A stretch of DNA of 64,000 nucleotides from CAWJKP01 sp963843465. Its GTDB lineage: Bacteria > Planctomycetota > Planctomycetia > Pirellulales > Thermoguttaceae. The position numbers and the translations under genes were made by a program. Below, in pieces: positions 20,031 through 29,142 of the stretch. Every line of letters starts with the position of its first letter. Position 1 is the first letter of the stretch. The stretch is taken from the NCBI GenBank assembly GCA_963843465.1, contig CAWJKP010000005.1, forward strand, positions 1 through 64,000, read 5' to 3'. Below the pieces are notes generated by a model. That model saw only the letters and a program-made list of their open reading frames with translations. It was not told the origin of the DNA and did not search any database.

Positions 20031-22097
20031 TCAGGGTGAGCCACCGGGCCAGGATTTCGGGGTCACGGGGAACATCGAGATGCGGAATTTCGTGCATCCG
20101 TAAGGAACCAGGCGGATCGTCTCGGGCCGGCCTGCCTCGACCGGCGCAGCGGGCAGCGCCTGATCGTCCGTCGGTCGCCAGTCGAAGGCCCTGGCAGGCG
20201 CTTCGAGCGCCAGCGGGGCAGCCAGCGGCCAATCCCACTTCGCCGGCATAGGGCCCCGCTTTACGGCAATGTCGGCCCCGGCTCGCTCGGCCTCGTTGTC
20301 CAGAGCGTATTGCCAGCGAGCGCCCGCCACGGGCGTGTTGGGATCTTTGTCAGGGATCGCCAGCGCAAACAGCAGCGGCCCATAGAAAATGCTCTCATAG
20401 GGCAAGCGCCGCTTCTGGAATGCCGCAAGCGGCTTGAAGCTGAAATAGTCCTTCGCCAGCGGCGGGTACTCCGTCTCAAAACCGCGCGAAACCCTCACCG
20501 ACATGGGGAAGTCCAAGGCAATCGCGTCTCCCTTGCTCCATTGCCGTTGGATACGTGCGAAGCCCTTGGCGTCGGCGACGGCTTCCAGGGGAGCTCCGTT
20601 GACGGCGATTCGCGGCTTGGCACACCAGCCCGGAATGCGGAAGTACAACGGGAACGTCGCGGGCTGCTCCGGGTCCACCTCGACGGAGATTGTCTCCCCG
20701 AAGGGATAGGCCGTTTGGCAGGTCAGTTTCACGCGCGTGCCGGCGGCGACGGCGGCAGACACCTTGCAGGGGCCGTAGAGCGTCGCCGCCAGGCCGTGGT
20801 CCGCGGTGGCCATCCACAGGTGTGTTACATAGTTCGGCACCAGGCGGTTCACCGCGCCCACGCAGCAGAGGACCGGCGGATAGCCCAGCGGCGTGAACAA
20901 ATGGCAGCCGATGCCGGGCGAATCGGGCTGATCGGCGGGCAGGGATCCGGCTTGGATGCGATTGGGCGATTGATAGTAGGACATGGTCTGGAAGTCCCTG
21001 GCGATCGGCGCCGGCCCGGCGTTGAACAGCGCCCGCTCGATGCTGTCGCCGAAGGAGCGGTCACCGGTAATGCGGTAGAGCCAGAGGCTCGACCAGTTCT
21101 GCGCGACGACGTTGCAGGTCTCCGTGCAACGCAGGGCGCCGACGCCGGAGAAGAACTCCTCGCCCGAGGCGACGCCGTAAGGCAGGAGATGGTTCTCGTC
21201 GATCCAGCGGAAGGCCCGCAACGAGGCGTCGAGGCATGGCCGCCGGCCGCTGGCCAAATAGAACAGCGCCGGCAGTCGGATCTGCTCATAGGCGCAGACG
21301 GCGTGGCCGGGGAGAAACTGTCCGCCGGCCCACTCGTGCAGCGCGGTTTGGACTTCCGCCGCGTCCATCGCCGCCCGCGCCCGTTCCAGAATGCGGCGGT
21401 CGCCGCTGAAGCGGTAGGTCTCCAGCATGGCGTCGATGTTGCACAGCCCGCTGACGATGTACGTATCGCCGGCGTCGAACCGCAGGCGGCCCATGGGCAG
21501 CGGGTACTGGGCATAGACCTTGACCAGAGCGTCCAGGATGCGATGGTCGCCGCTGGCCTCGTACCAGGCCACCAAGGCCCGGCCCATGTGCGAATGGGCC
21601 CATCCCAGGAAGTCCTTGGGAGGTTTCCTCTGCCAGTAGAGGAAGGAGTTTCCACCTCGGTTCACGCCGTCCACCACGAGGTTCAGGCGATCCGTGGCCT
21701 TGCGGATAAGATGGTCGTCGTGCAGGATATAACCGAGCCGGACGAGGCCGTCGAGCCAATAGGCGCATTGCTCCAGAGACCCCTCGTTCGTTTGCCACGC
21801 GGTGCGGCGGTCGGCCTTGAGATTCTTCCACGCATCATGGAACGTCGGATGATACTCGTCCAAATGGCCCGTGATGCCGTCGCGGGCCGCCGACGCCCAG
21901 TCGCGCAGCCAGCCCTCCGGCTCGACCGCCCCCGGCGCCAGCGGAAGGAAGACCGCCTTGGCGGGGAACTCTCCCGGACTGCGATCCGCCGCGGCTTCCA
22001 TCCCCGCAGCGGCGCCAGCTTCTATCGCTGCCATGATCGCACAGGCCACACACACGCTACGCGATACGACGTTCCCGATAAGCGTCATGTTTGCCAT
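20031..22097 (-). CDS. GH127-type (DUF1680) beta-L-arabinofuranosidase-like protein
   Basis: About 688 aa from the ATG at 22097, which has GAGGGA just upstream; starts further upstream would run through a palindromic repeat. A signal-like N-terminus (CVACAIMAAIEAGAAAG) precedes an (alpha/alpha) barrel (FPAKAVFLPLAPGAVEPEGWL, SHMGRALVAWYEASGD). The GH127 metal/nucleophile residues are recognisable: E-T-C in TETCNVVAQN and the double Cys in PVLCCVGAVNR. C-terminal beta-sandwich domains follow. GH127 enzymes release beta-L-arabinofuranose from plant or algal glycans. A second paralogue lies at 25560-28049. Specific activity is inferred from the family. Confidence 0.85.
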   Translation of the reverse strand: MANMTLIGNVVSRSVCVACAIMAAIEAGAAAGMEAAADRSPGEFPAKAVFLPLAPGAVEPEGWLRDWASAARDGITGHLDEYHPTFHDAWKNLKADRRTAWQTNEGSLEQCAYWLDGLVRLGYILHDDHLIRKATDRLNLVVDGVNRGGNSFLYWQRKPPKDFLGWAHSHMGRALVAWYEASGDHRILDALVKVYAQYPLPMGRLRFDAGDTYIVSGLCNIDAMLETYRFSGDRRILERARAAMDAAEVQTALHEWAGGQFLPGHAVCAYEQIRLPALFYLASGRRPCLDASLRAFRWIDENHLLPYGVASGEEFFSGVGALRCTETCNVVAQNWSSLWLYRITGDRSFGDSIERALFNAGPAPIARDFQTMSYYQSPNRIQAGSLPADQPDSPGIGCHLFTPLGYPPVLCCVGAVNRLVPNYVTHLWMATADHGLAATLYGPCKVSAAVAAGTRVKLTCQTAYPFGETISVEVDPEQPATFPLYFRIPGWCAKPRIAVNGAPLEAVADAKGFARIQRQWSKGDAIALDFPMSVRVSRGFETEYPPLAKDYFSFKPLAAFQKRRLPYESIFYGPLLFALAIPDKDPNTPVAGARWQYALDNEAERAGADIAVKRGPMPAKWDWPLAAPLALEAPARAFDWRPTDDQALPAAPVEAGRPETIRLVPYGCTKFRISMFPVTPKSWPGGSP

Positions 22098-22491
22098 TAG
22101 TCCCTCGGTGGTTCCCTTATGAGTTTTGACGGACAAGATCGGTAGTTTGTCGCCTTTCGCTCCGCGAAAGAATGCGCGTTCTTTCGCGGAGCGAAAGGCG
22201 ACAATGGGGCGTTGCACGCAATAACCTGATTGCCCGTTCTGTCCGTCAAAACTCGTCAGAAGCAGTTGCCGGTCTTGTTTGTCAAGAGCCATCACGCGGA
22301 AGTCATTCTTCGGCCGACGCTTTACGCAAAGAGAATCAGGTAGATTCTCCCTTTGTAGCCGCGACACGACGCAATGTCAACTCGCCGGCGCACTGGCAGA
22401 GCCAGTGGCACACAAGCGCAGCCCGTTTCGCCAGCCACCTCAGGGCGGTGGAAGACTGGACAGATGCTTGTGGCTATGGTATCCACGGAAG
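22098..22491. other. Divergent intergenic region with family F palindrome
   Basis: 394 bp between divergent start codons. It contains one family F palindrome (22149-22203, GTCGCCTTTCGCTCCGCGAAAG and complement). No other gene or convincing promoter could be identified by eye. Confidence 0.6.
22149..22203. repeat. Palindromic repeat family F, copy 1
   Basis: Arms TGTCGCCTTTCGCTCCGCGA and complement around a short centre; a second copy lies at 46846-46899. Confidence 0.85.
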
Positions 22492-23553
22492 ATGCAAGTG
22501 TTCATCTACGAGTATGTCAGCTCGGGCGGTTTCCTTCACGATGCGGAGGGCTCGCCGCCCGCGTGCCTGCTCCGTGAGGGAGTCGCGATGATCGACGCCC
22601 TGGCCGCGGATTTTGCCGCGATCCAACACCTGCAGGTCTCGATCCTCCGCGATGCCCGATGGTCGGGGAGATACGCGCCAGCGGCCGCTGACCGGGGGCC
22701 GCTGCGTTGTTATCCGGTTCGTACCCCCGGCGAAGAATCGGAACACTTCGACCGCTTGGCTGCCCAGAGCGACTGGGCCGTGGTGATCGCCCCCGAGCTG
22801 GCGGGCCGGCTGTTGGATCGCTGTCGCCGGGTCGTGGCCCTGGGAGGGCGACTGCTGGGGCCCGAGCCGCCTCTGGTCGAAGTCGCCTCCGACAAGCAGC
22901 GAACGGCAGAGCATCTGGCCGCCGCCGGTGTCGCGGTTCCCGTGGGCATCACTTTGCAGCCGGGAGATTCTCTGCCCGCGGACTTCGACTATCCGGCCGT
23001 GCTCAAGCCGCGATGGGGAGCCGGCTCGCAGGGAGTCCGGCGGATCGATCGGTTGCCCGCGGAGGGCGGGCCGTCGGTGGAAATCGCCTGCCCGAGCCGG
23101 CTGGAGCGATACTGTCCCGGCCTGCCGGCGAGTGTGGCTTTTCTCTGCGGTCCGGCCGGCCGGTTCGCCTTGATCCCTTGCCGCCAACGACTGAGCGACG
23201 ACGGCCGCTTCGAGTACCTGGGCGGCTGCTTGCCCCTGGAGCGCGCTTTGGCCCGGCGGGCGGTGCGGCTGGCGCGGGCCGCGGTCGAGACGCTGCCCGA
23301 ACCGACCGGCTACCTGGGGATCGACCTGGTGTTGGGCCGAGACCCTGGCGGGGCGGAGGACGCGGTGATCGAGATCAACCCCCGGCTGACGACCTCCTAC
23401 GTGGGCCTGCGGGCGGCCGTTGCGGAGGGCGTCAACCTGGCCGCGGCGATGTTGGACGTCCGTCTTGGCCGCCAACCCCGGTTGTCATTCCGGCCTCTTG
23501 GGATACAATTCGACCCCGACGGGCGCATACGCCGCCATGGGCAGGACAAGTAG
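22492..23553 (+). CDS. mfnD: ATP-grasp protein, MfnD-like tyramine--L-glutamate ligase
   Basis: 353 aa from ATG 22492 (MQVFIYEYVSSGG), the usual start of this family; upstream in-frame sequence does not resemble it. ATP-grasp features: DKQRTAEHLAAAGV, FDYPAVLKPRWGAGSQGV and the metal-binding end VIEINPRLTTSYVGLR. In archaea MfnD joins tyramine and glutamate in methanofuran biosynthesis; bacterial homologues accompany tetrahydromethanopterin-linked C1 metabolism. The next two genes match MfnF and MfnE, which supports the call. The stop codon TAG is formed by the first bases of a family B palindrome. Substrate specificity is inferred from context. Confidence 0.8.
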   Translation: MQVFIYEYVSSGGFLHDAEGSPPACLLREGVAMIDALAADFAAIQHLQVSILRDARWSGRYAPAAADRGPLRCYPVRTPGEESEHFDRLAAQSDWAVVIAPELAGRLLDRCRRVVALGGRLLGPEPPLVEVASDKQRTAEHLAAAGVAVPVGITLQPGDSLPADFDYPAVLKPRWGAGSQGVRRIDRLPAEGGPSVEIACPSRLERYCPGLPASVAFLCGPAGRFALIPCRQRLSDDGRFEYLGGCLPLERALARRAVRLARAAVETLPEPTGYLGIDLVLGRDPGGAEDAVIEINPRLTTSYVGLRAAVAEGVNLAAAMLDVRLGRQPRLSFRPLGIQFDPDGRIRRHGQDK

Positions 23554-23606
23554 GACGGATTGCCAATCCGTCCCGAAATCGCGGACGGATTAGCAATCCG
23601 TCCTAC
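23550..23606. repeat. Palindromic repeat family B, copy 1
   Basis: GTAGGACGGATTGCCAATCC arm and complement ending GGATTAGCAATCCGTCCTAC, starting at the stop codon of the ATP-grasp gene and ending 24 bp before the next start. Other copies: 52083-52139, 61927-61983, and a half copy at 39826-39848. Confidence 0.9.
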
Positions 23607-23629
23607 GGAATTTCCCCATTGACTCGAAT

Positions 23630-24649
23630 ATGAACTGGCTGGCGTTGGACATCGGCGGCGCGAACCTGAAGGCGGCCGACGGACGTGGCTGGGCCCTGCG
23701 GCGCCCTTTTCCCCTTTGGCAGCGGCGCGACGATCTGCCCGACGCCCTGGCCGAACTCGTCCGCGGATCGCCGCCGGCTGACGCCTTGGCCGTGACCATG
23801 ACCGGCGAGCTGGCCGACTGCTTCTCGACCAAGGCCGAAGGCGTCGAAGCGATCCTCGCCGCGGTGACCGCAGCGGCGGGCGGGCGAGCGGTTTGGGTCT
23901 ATCAGGTCGACGGCTCCTGGGCGGAGCCGAGGGAGGCTTTGCGCCGGCCGCTGTTGGCCGCGGCCTCAAACTGGCACGCGCTGGCCTGCTTCGCCGGCCG
24001 CTACGCACCGCAGGGGACCGCGCTGGCGATCGACGTCGGCTCGACCACCTGCGACCTCATCCCCCTCGGCGACGGCCGGCCGGCCGCACGGGGGCGGACC
24101 GATCCCGAGCGGCTGGTCTGCGGCGAGCTGGTCTACACGGGCGTCCAACGGAGCCCGATCTCGGCGATCGCCCGGCAGCTTCCTTGGCGGGGACATCTTT
24201 GCCCGACCGCGCAGGAGTTGTTTGCCACCACCTGGGACGTGTACCTGCTGCTGGGCGACCTGCCGGAGGAAGCCTCCAGCAGGCAGACCGCGGACGGCCG
24301 CCCCGCGACCCGGCAGTTCGCCCACGAGCGTCTGGCCCGTGCGATCTGCGCCGATCGGGAGATGGTCGGCCTTGACGCGGCCCTGGAGATGGCCCGAGCG
24401 GCGGCCGACGCGCAGTTGTCACAGCTTGCGGCGGGCGCCACGAAGGTGCTCCGGCGGATGTCCCGTCCGCCAGGCCGGGCGGTGATCTCCGGCAGCGGCG
24501 AGTTCCTCGCGCGACGACTGCTGGCCCGGCTCGGCCTGGACGTGCTGGTCGTCTCGCTGGAGGAAGAGTTGGGCCCGGCCCTCTCGCGGGCCGCGACCGC
24601 ACACGCCCTGGCCGTGCTGGCAAGGGAAAGGATGAGAGATGAGGGATAA
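23630..24649 (+). CDS. mfnF: H4MPT-linked C1 transfer pathway protein, MfnF-like
   Basis: 339 aa; an actin-like/hydantoinase-type ATPase fold is suggested by NWLALDIGGANLKAAD (phosphate-1-like), TGELADCFSTKAEGVE, ALAIDVGSTTCDLIPL (phosphate-2-like) and AVISGSGEFLARRLL. This matches the family annotated as tetrahydromethanopterin-linked C1 transfer pathway protein, whose archaeal member MfnF condenses the furan and tyramine-glutamate parts of methanofuran. It sits between the MfnD-like and MfnE-like genes. The last residues (ERMRDEG) and the stop come from a GATGAGGGATAAG low-complexity repeat, so the C-terminus has been replaced or extended by repeat DNA. Confidence 0.85.
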   Translation: MNWLALDIGGANLKAADGRGWALRRPFPLWQRRDDLPDALAELVRGSPPADALAVTMTGELADCFSTKAEGVEAILAAVTAAAGGRAVWVYQVDGSWAEPREALRRPLLAAASNWHALACFAGRYAPQGTALAIDVGSTTCDLIPLGDGRPAARGRTDPERLVCGELVYTGVQRSPISAIARQLPWRGHLCPTAQELFATTWDVYLLLGDLPEEASSRQTADGRPATRQFAHERLARAICADREMVGLDAALEMARAAADAQLSQLAAGATKVLRRMSRPPGRAVISGSGEFLARRLLARLGLDVLVVSLEEELGPALSRAATAHALAVLARERMRDEG

Positions 24650-24705
24650 GAGATGAGGGATGGAGGAGGGAAGAGGGAGGATGAAGGAGTCTCTGTCCTG
24701 GAAAG

Positions 24706-25443
24706 GTGGCTGGCATGGCAGACGGTAGTGGCAAACAAGGATCCCCGACTCCCGACCCCCGACCCCCGACCCCTTCATGCTTGCGGGTTGTTAAGCTGGG
24801 CGGGAGCCTTCTGGATTTCGACGGCCTCGTGCCCGCGCTGCGGTCCTGGCTGGCGGGTCAGCCGGCGATGGCCTCGCTGATGGTGGTCGGAGGCGGCTCC
24901 CTGGCCGACGCGGTTCGGGACGCTTGCGCCCGGCACCCGTTGGACGATGAAGCGGCCCATTGGCTTTGCATCCGGCTGTTGGGAGTGACCGCGGAACTGG
25001 TCGCCCGACTCCTGCCGGAGGCCCGCTTGATCCGCCGGCTGGACGAGTTGCACCGGGATAAAGGGGTTGGGAGTCTTTGTTGGGAAAGTCTGCCGGGATC
25101 GCAAGAAAAGGTGGCAAACCAAGACTCCCGACCCCTTCATCTTGTGGAGCCGGAGTCGTTCCTTCGCGACGAGGAGCCGCCCCTTGGGGCGAATCCCCTG
25201 CCGCACACCTGGGACGTGACCAGCGACTCGATCGCCGCGCGGCTGGCCGTGGCACTGGGTGCCCGGGAGCTGGTGCTGCTGAAGTCCAGCCTGCCGGCCG
25301 ACGCGAGCCTCGACGAGGCGGCGCGGTCCGGCTACGTGGACGCGTACTTCCCCCGCGCGGCCCAGGGAGTGCCGGCGGTCCGCTTCGTGAACCTTCGCGC
25401 GGGCGGATTCCCGCAAGTGGAAGTGCGGTCGCAAGCAGGTTAA
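24706..25443 (+). CDS. mfnE: Amino-acid-kinase-fold protein, MfnE-like, with repeat-derived insertions
   Basis: 245 aa. The amino-acid kinase core is visible: VVKLGGSLLDFDGLV, SLMVVGGGSLADAVRDA, HTWDVTSDSIAARLAVALGARELVLLKS. The archaeal homologue MfnE phosphorylates a furan intermediate of methanofuran. Two repeat-derived segments are present: the first ~25 residues come from a CCCCGACTCCCGACCC-type repeat, so the true start may be TTG at 24781 (LRVVKLGG), and 25058-25140 is an imperfect palindrome of the same family inserted in frame between the conserved LDELHRD and LVEPESFLRD segments. Whether it remains active with these additions is unknown. Confidence 0.78.
   Translation: MAGMADGSGKQGSPTPDPRPPTPSCLRVVKLGGSLLDFDGLVPALRSWLAGQPAMASLMVVGGGSLADAVRDACARHPLDDEAAHWLCIRLLGVTAELVARLLPEARLIRRLDELHRDKGVGSLCWESLPGSQEKVANQDSRPLHLVEPESFLRDEEPPLGANPLPHTWDVTSDSIAARLAVALGARELVLLKSSLPADASLDEAARSGYVDAYFPRAAQGVPAVRFVNLRAGGFPQVEVRSQAG
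25058..25140. repeat. In-frame imperfect palindrome (family P) inside the mfnE-like gene
   Basis: Arms AAGGGGTTGGGAGTCTTTG and CAAGACTCCCGACCCCTT face each other; the right arm matches the upstream segment 24740-24777. The reading frame passes through without a stop. Confidence 0.75.
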
Positions 25444-25489
25444 CCACAAAGGACACGAGGGGCACGAAGAGTGCAGGGTGGGGTTCCCC

Positions 25490-25547
25490 TTGTGGTGCAG
25501 GCGTCCCGCCTGCATTTTCCCGGGCAGGCGAGACGCCTGCACCACAA
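25490..25547. repeat. Palindromic repeat family A, copy 2
   Basis: TTGTGGTGCAGGCGTCCCGC arm and complement, between the convergent mfnE-like and GH127-type genes. Confidence 0.9.
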
Positions 25548-25559
25548 ATTGCGAGCCGG

Positions 25560-28049
25560 CTATTTCACTCGCCACTCGAGGATCCCGCCGGAGAAGCCGG
25601 GCTTTAGCTCCACGACCAGGCGAAGCTCGGCCGCCTCGATCGGCTCGAAGCTCGTGCGGTTGAAACGGTCAAGGTCAACACCGTACTGGCCGGCGCCGCC
25701 GACCGGCCGCCAGGTCCGGCCGTCGAGCCACTCCACGTGCCAGGCCTTCGGCACCCGGCACTCTCCCCGGCCCGTGTCGTCGAACCAGTAGACCTCGACC
25801 GCGGAGATCTTGCGAGCCTTGGGGAACTGGTAGGCGACCCATTCCGTGGTTCCCCGATGGTCCCACCAGGTGAAGCGGGGGATGCTCTGATCGTGGGAGT
25901 TCTTCGGCAACAGGCCGTCCGAGAGCGCATCCTCGGTGTCGCCCTCCCAACAGTGCGACGACGTGGCCTTCATGGCCGGCGACGCCGGCAGCGGCCAGTC
26001 GTGGGAGCCCGGCCCGTCGCCGATCGTGGGAAAGGCCGAGATCCGCAAGCGGGCGCAGCCCATGGGAATCAGCGTGATCGCCTCCGTCGGCTCGCTCGAT
26101 CTCACCGGGCTGGGCTGCAAGAGGCCGACCAGTCCCAGGCGGTCCATCGTCCAGCCGGAAATCTTCCGCCCCTTCGCCGTAAGCTCGACGGGGGCCGACT
26201 CCGCCTCGAACGGCTGACCGTTGGCCGGCCAGGCCCTCTCGACAGGATGGAACGACGCGGCCGGGTCTTTCGCGTCGAGGACCAGGCCGTAGTTCCAGGC
26301 GGTGCTGGGGTGAATCTCCCAGGCAGGCCACTTCTCGGTGCCCCCGGCGCGGACGTACCGCTCGCCGATCTTGAGCGAGTACCAGAGCGGCCCGCGGCGG
26401 ACCGAGACGCTGTCCTTGTTGGCCTTCCAGGTGGTCAGCGCCACCTGCATCGGCAGGCGGAGGCTGAGCCGCTCGCCGTTGGACCAGGTGCGATCGACCA
26501 CCAGGAACGAGCCGCTTTCGGCCCGGACTTTCGCCGGCTTGCCGTTGATCGACACCTCGGGCGAGCGGCACCAGCCGGGCACGCGGAGCAGCAAGGGGAA
26601 CTTCACCGCCTGCGGCGTCGCCAGTGCCAGTTCGATAGTCTCGTCGAACGGATAGCGTGTGGTCTCGGCGATCGTCACCTCGGTCCCGTCGCCGACCTTG
26701 GCCGTCACCCGCGAGGGGCCGTAGAGCACGGCGGCCAGCCCGTCGGCCGGCGCGGCCATCCAGAGGTTCTCGGCATAGTAGGGCCAGGCGTGGGCCACGT
26801 TGTGCTGGCAGCAGCGGTGATCGTAGGGGTTGAACAGCAGCATCGGGCCGCCATTTTGCAGGCCCGGCGACTTGTTCTTGCGGTCGCAGAGCACCAGGTT
26901 CGGGGCGGTCAGGTAGTGCAGGGCCTTGAGGTCGGGGGTCATCGAGGCCGGCAGCGAGTTGAAGGCCACTTCCTCGCAGCGATCGGCCCAGATCGGCTGG
27001 CCGGTGATCGCGGCGAGCTGCTCGGCGGAGAGCATCATCTCGGCCATCGAGCAGGTTTCGGCCGCCTGGCGGGGACCGGTGCAGCCGGGCCGGCAGTTCT
27101 CGTCGGCCCCGAACATCCCGCCCGGCACCTGGCCGTACTCGGACATCATCGTGGCATAGTTGCGCAAGGTCGCTTCGAGATCCTTGCGGTCGGCGGTCTG
27201 CTGGTAGAAGACGGCCGGGCCGCGGAAGCACTGGCAGAAGTTCACGCCGTGAAAGCTGGCGATCCCCCCGTTCCAGTCGGCCGTGTGCTTGTGGATCTTC
27301 CGGGCCAGGTCCAAGAGCCAGGCCTCGCCGGTGCGGTTGTAGAGCCAGTAGACGCTCGCCAGGTTGTCGGCCGCCCGCTGCTTTTGCCACGAGCCGGGCA
27401 GGAACTTGTCTTCCGGCAAGGCCAGCTCCCAGCGGAAGTAGCGCGTCATGAGGTCCGGCACCCGCTTGTCGCCGGAGAACTCGTAGTACGATTGCAGGGC
27501 GTTGAGCATCAGCATGTTCGGCCAGAGATCCGGCTTGCCCTTGATTTCGCCGTCGAGGTTCGCCCGCGGACCGAAATAGCCGTCCTCGCGCTGGCTGGCG
27601 ATGGCCGCTTCGAGCCACTGCCGGGCCTGCTTGATGATCTTCGGGTCGTGGAGCATGTAGCCCAGGTCGCCGTAGCCCTTGAGCCAATAGGGCAGCTCTT
27701 CCCAGAAACTATGGCCTTCACCCTTGGGGCTCAGCCAGGCGTTGCCCTCTTTTCTCAGGAACCCGCTGATCTCCAGGAGCCGGCCCGAGAAGCCGTCGGC
27801 CTCCAGCTCCAACTGCGTCCGCAGCCAGCCCTCCGGCCGGATCACGCCGACGGGCAGTTTCCGCAGCGGGCTGGGAAGCAGCGGCGGGCGATTGCCGACG
27901 TAGTACGCGTTGGGCCGTGCGGCGTCGGGCGTTCGGACCGCGCGGATCGGCTCATCGGCGGCTGAAACGCCGGCGCTTCCGTTAGCCCCGGCGGCCACGC
28001 CGGCGAGGACCAGGAATGCCAGGAGGGAGGTCAAGGTTGGCTTTGTCAT
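25560..28049 (-). CDS. Secreted GH127-type (DUF1680) protein with C-terminal F5/8-type-C-like domain
   Basis: 829 aa. Signal peptide LTSLLAFLVLAGVAAGANGSA. The barrel domain begins near residue 60 (LRKLPVGVIRPEGWLRTQLE) and contains FWEELPYWLKGYGDLGYML, then AETCSMAEM (E-x-C) and HRCCQHNVAHAW (CC), matching the GH127 Cys/Glu active-site layout. A beta-sandwich and a C-terminal galactose-binding-like module (WWDHRGTTEWVAYQFPK, VEVYWFDDTGRGECRVP) follow. Probably hydrolyses L-arabinofuranosides or related glycans outside the cytoplasm. Paralogue of 20031-22097 but only distantly similar; the two flank the methanofuran genes. Confidence 0.85.
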   Translation of the reverse strand: MTKPTLTSLLAFLVLAGVAAGANGSAGVSAADEPIRAVRTPDAARPNAYYVGNRPPLLPSPLRKLPVGVIRPEGWLRTQLELEADGFSGRLLEISGFLRKEGNAWLSPKGEGHSFWEELPYWLKGYGDLGYMLHDPKIIKQARQWLEAAIASQREDGYFGPRANLDGEIKGKPDLWPNMLMLNALQSYYEFSGDKRVPDLMTRYFRWELALPEDKFLPGSWQKQRAADNLASVYWLYNRTGEAWLLDLARKIHKHTADWNGGIASFHGVNFCQCFRGPAVFYQQTADRKDLEATLRNYATMMSEYGQVPGGMFGADENCRPGCTGPRQAAETCSMAEMMLSAEQLAAITGQPIWADRCEEVAFNSLPASMTPDLKALHYLTAPNLVLCDRKNKSPGLQNGGPMLLFNPYDHRCCQHNVAHAWPYYAENLWMAAPADGLAAVLYGPSRVTAKVGDGTEVTIAETTRYPFDETIELALATPQAVKFPLLLRVPGWCRSPEVSINGKPAKVRAESGSFLVVDRTWSNGERLSLRLPMQVALTTWKANKDSVSVRRGPLWYSLKIGERYVRAGGTEKWPAWEIHPSTAWNYGLVLDAKDPAASFHPVERAWPANGQPFEAESAPVELTAKGRKISGWTMDRLGLVGLLQPSPVRSSEPTEAITLIPMGCARLRISAFPTIGDGPGSHDWPLPASPAMKATSSHCWEGDTEDALSDGLLPKNSHDQSIPRFTWWDHRGTTEWVAYQFPKARKISAVEVYWFDDTGRGECRVPKAWHVEWLDGRTWRPVGGAGQYGVDLDRFNRTSFEPIEAAELRLVVELKPGFSGGILEWRVK

Positions 28050-28396
28050 GGCAGGCTTCTCGTTGGCAGGGTGATAAACTGGTATTCACGACAAATACGC
28101 TGTCAATTTTCGGATGCAGAGTGCTTCCGATGTTTCCTCATTATGGTTATCCACTTGACTCATTTGATCAGGTTGGATGCGGTCCACGTCGCGTAGCGAC
28201 GATGCGATGGTAGCCGTGGGTTTTAACCCACGGAATATGTCGTCCAACGACCGTTTTGCGTCGCGTAGCGACGCCTGAATCGTCGCTACGCGACGAACGG
28301 AAACATAGGCGCATCGCAAACCGTGGGTTGAAACCCACGGCTACCATCATAACGTCGCTACGCGACGGCCTTGAGTCAAGTGGATAATCACATTCC
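28050..28396. repeat. Nested inverted-repeat block, no gene
   Basis: 28148-28388 is a 240-bp nested palindrome. The outermost arms TTATCCACTTGACTCA / TGAGTCAAGTGGATAA enclose several CGTCGCGTAGCGACG palindromes, and two copies of GTAGCCGTGGGTTTTAACCC and its variant. It lies upstream of the GH127-type gene; no open gene is credible here. Confidence 0.85.
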
Positions 28397-29140
28397 TCAT
28401 TCATGCGTACTCGTTGACGACGCGCGGAAAACACGAGCGCCTCGCCACTGGCCCTTGCATTTGATCCACAGCATGAGTCCATCATTGTCTTTCGGGCCTA
28501 TCGTACATACTCCCTTCCTCAACGTCAGTTTCCGCAACAGAACGAGCGGTTGGTCGGAAGAGACGATGACTGGTCCGTTGATGCGATCAACGCCGCCAAT
28601 CCATTCCGAGTTGCACTCATCGGCGGGGGCCACCGACATGTCCACATAGTTCTCCCCGCCGCTGCCGTTCGCGCTTCGCATGGATATGGCGTATTTCCAT
28701 ACACCGTCTTTGGGATCTTTGTAGGTTGCTAGGGAAATGTCAACAGGATCTGCAGGATCTTGGGAGTCGAGAAATCTCCAGCCATCCGTAGGCGTTGGGA
28801 GGCCGTTGACTGGAATTCCGGTTGTTGCCCAATAAATGTCGTATTTTCCCCGCGGAAGATAGACGCGCCATCGCCAATGGTTCGGCTCGCCGGTCCAGAG
28901 GGCTATAGCCTGAAGCTTTGTCGGGTTCTCGACTTTCAGGATGCCATACTCGCGTCGATACTCGGCAAGCTCAGCCTCGGTCTGCCGAAATCGCCGCGCG
29001 GTGACAAAGAGCGAAAGCCCCATCGCTACGAGGAGCACAAACAGGAGCAGACCGCCGAGCGAGAATTGCCATCGGCCCGGGCTGCCGCGGTTCGGCTCCC
29101 GCTGCGGCCTGCAGGATAAATCTGCTGGCATGTCGCCCAT
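28397..29140 (-). CDS. Hypothetical single-pass membrane protein
   Basis: 247 aa. One membrane helix near residues 28-47 (LGGLLLFVLLVAMGLSLFV) followed by a short coiled-coil-like stretch (RQTEAELAEYRREYGILKVE) and a beta-rich outer domain (HWRWRVYLPRGKYDIYWATT, WIKCKGQWRGARVF). The layout N-in, helix, exposed domain is common among planctomycete proteins of unknown role. I do not recognise the family. It ends exactly where the nested repeat block begins and shares direction with the small gene at 29143. Confidence 0.6.
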   Translation of the reverse strand: MGDMPADLSCRPQREPNRGSPGRWQFSLGGLLLFVLLVAMGLSLFVTARRFRQTEAELAEYRREYGILKVENPTKLQAIALWTGEPNHWRWRVYLPRGKYDIYWATTGIPVNGLPTPTDGWRFLDSQDPADPVDISLATYKDPKDGVWKYAISMRSANGSGGENYVDMSVAPADECNSEWIGGVDRINGPVIVSSDQPLVLLRKLTLRKGVCTIGPKDNDGLMLWIKCKGQWRGARVFRASSTSTHE

Positions 29141-29142
29141 AC

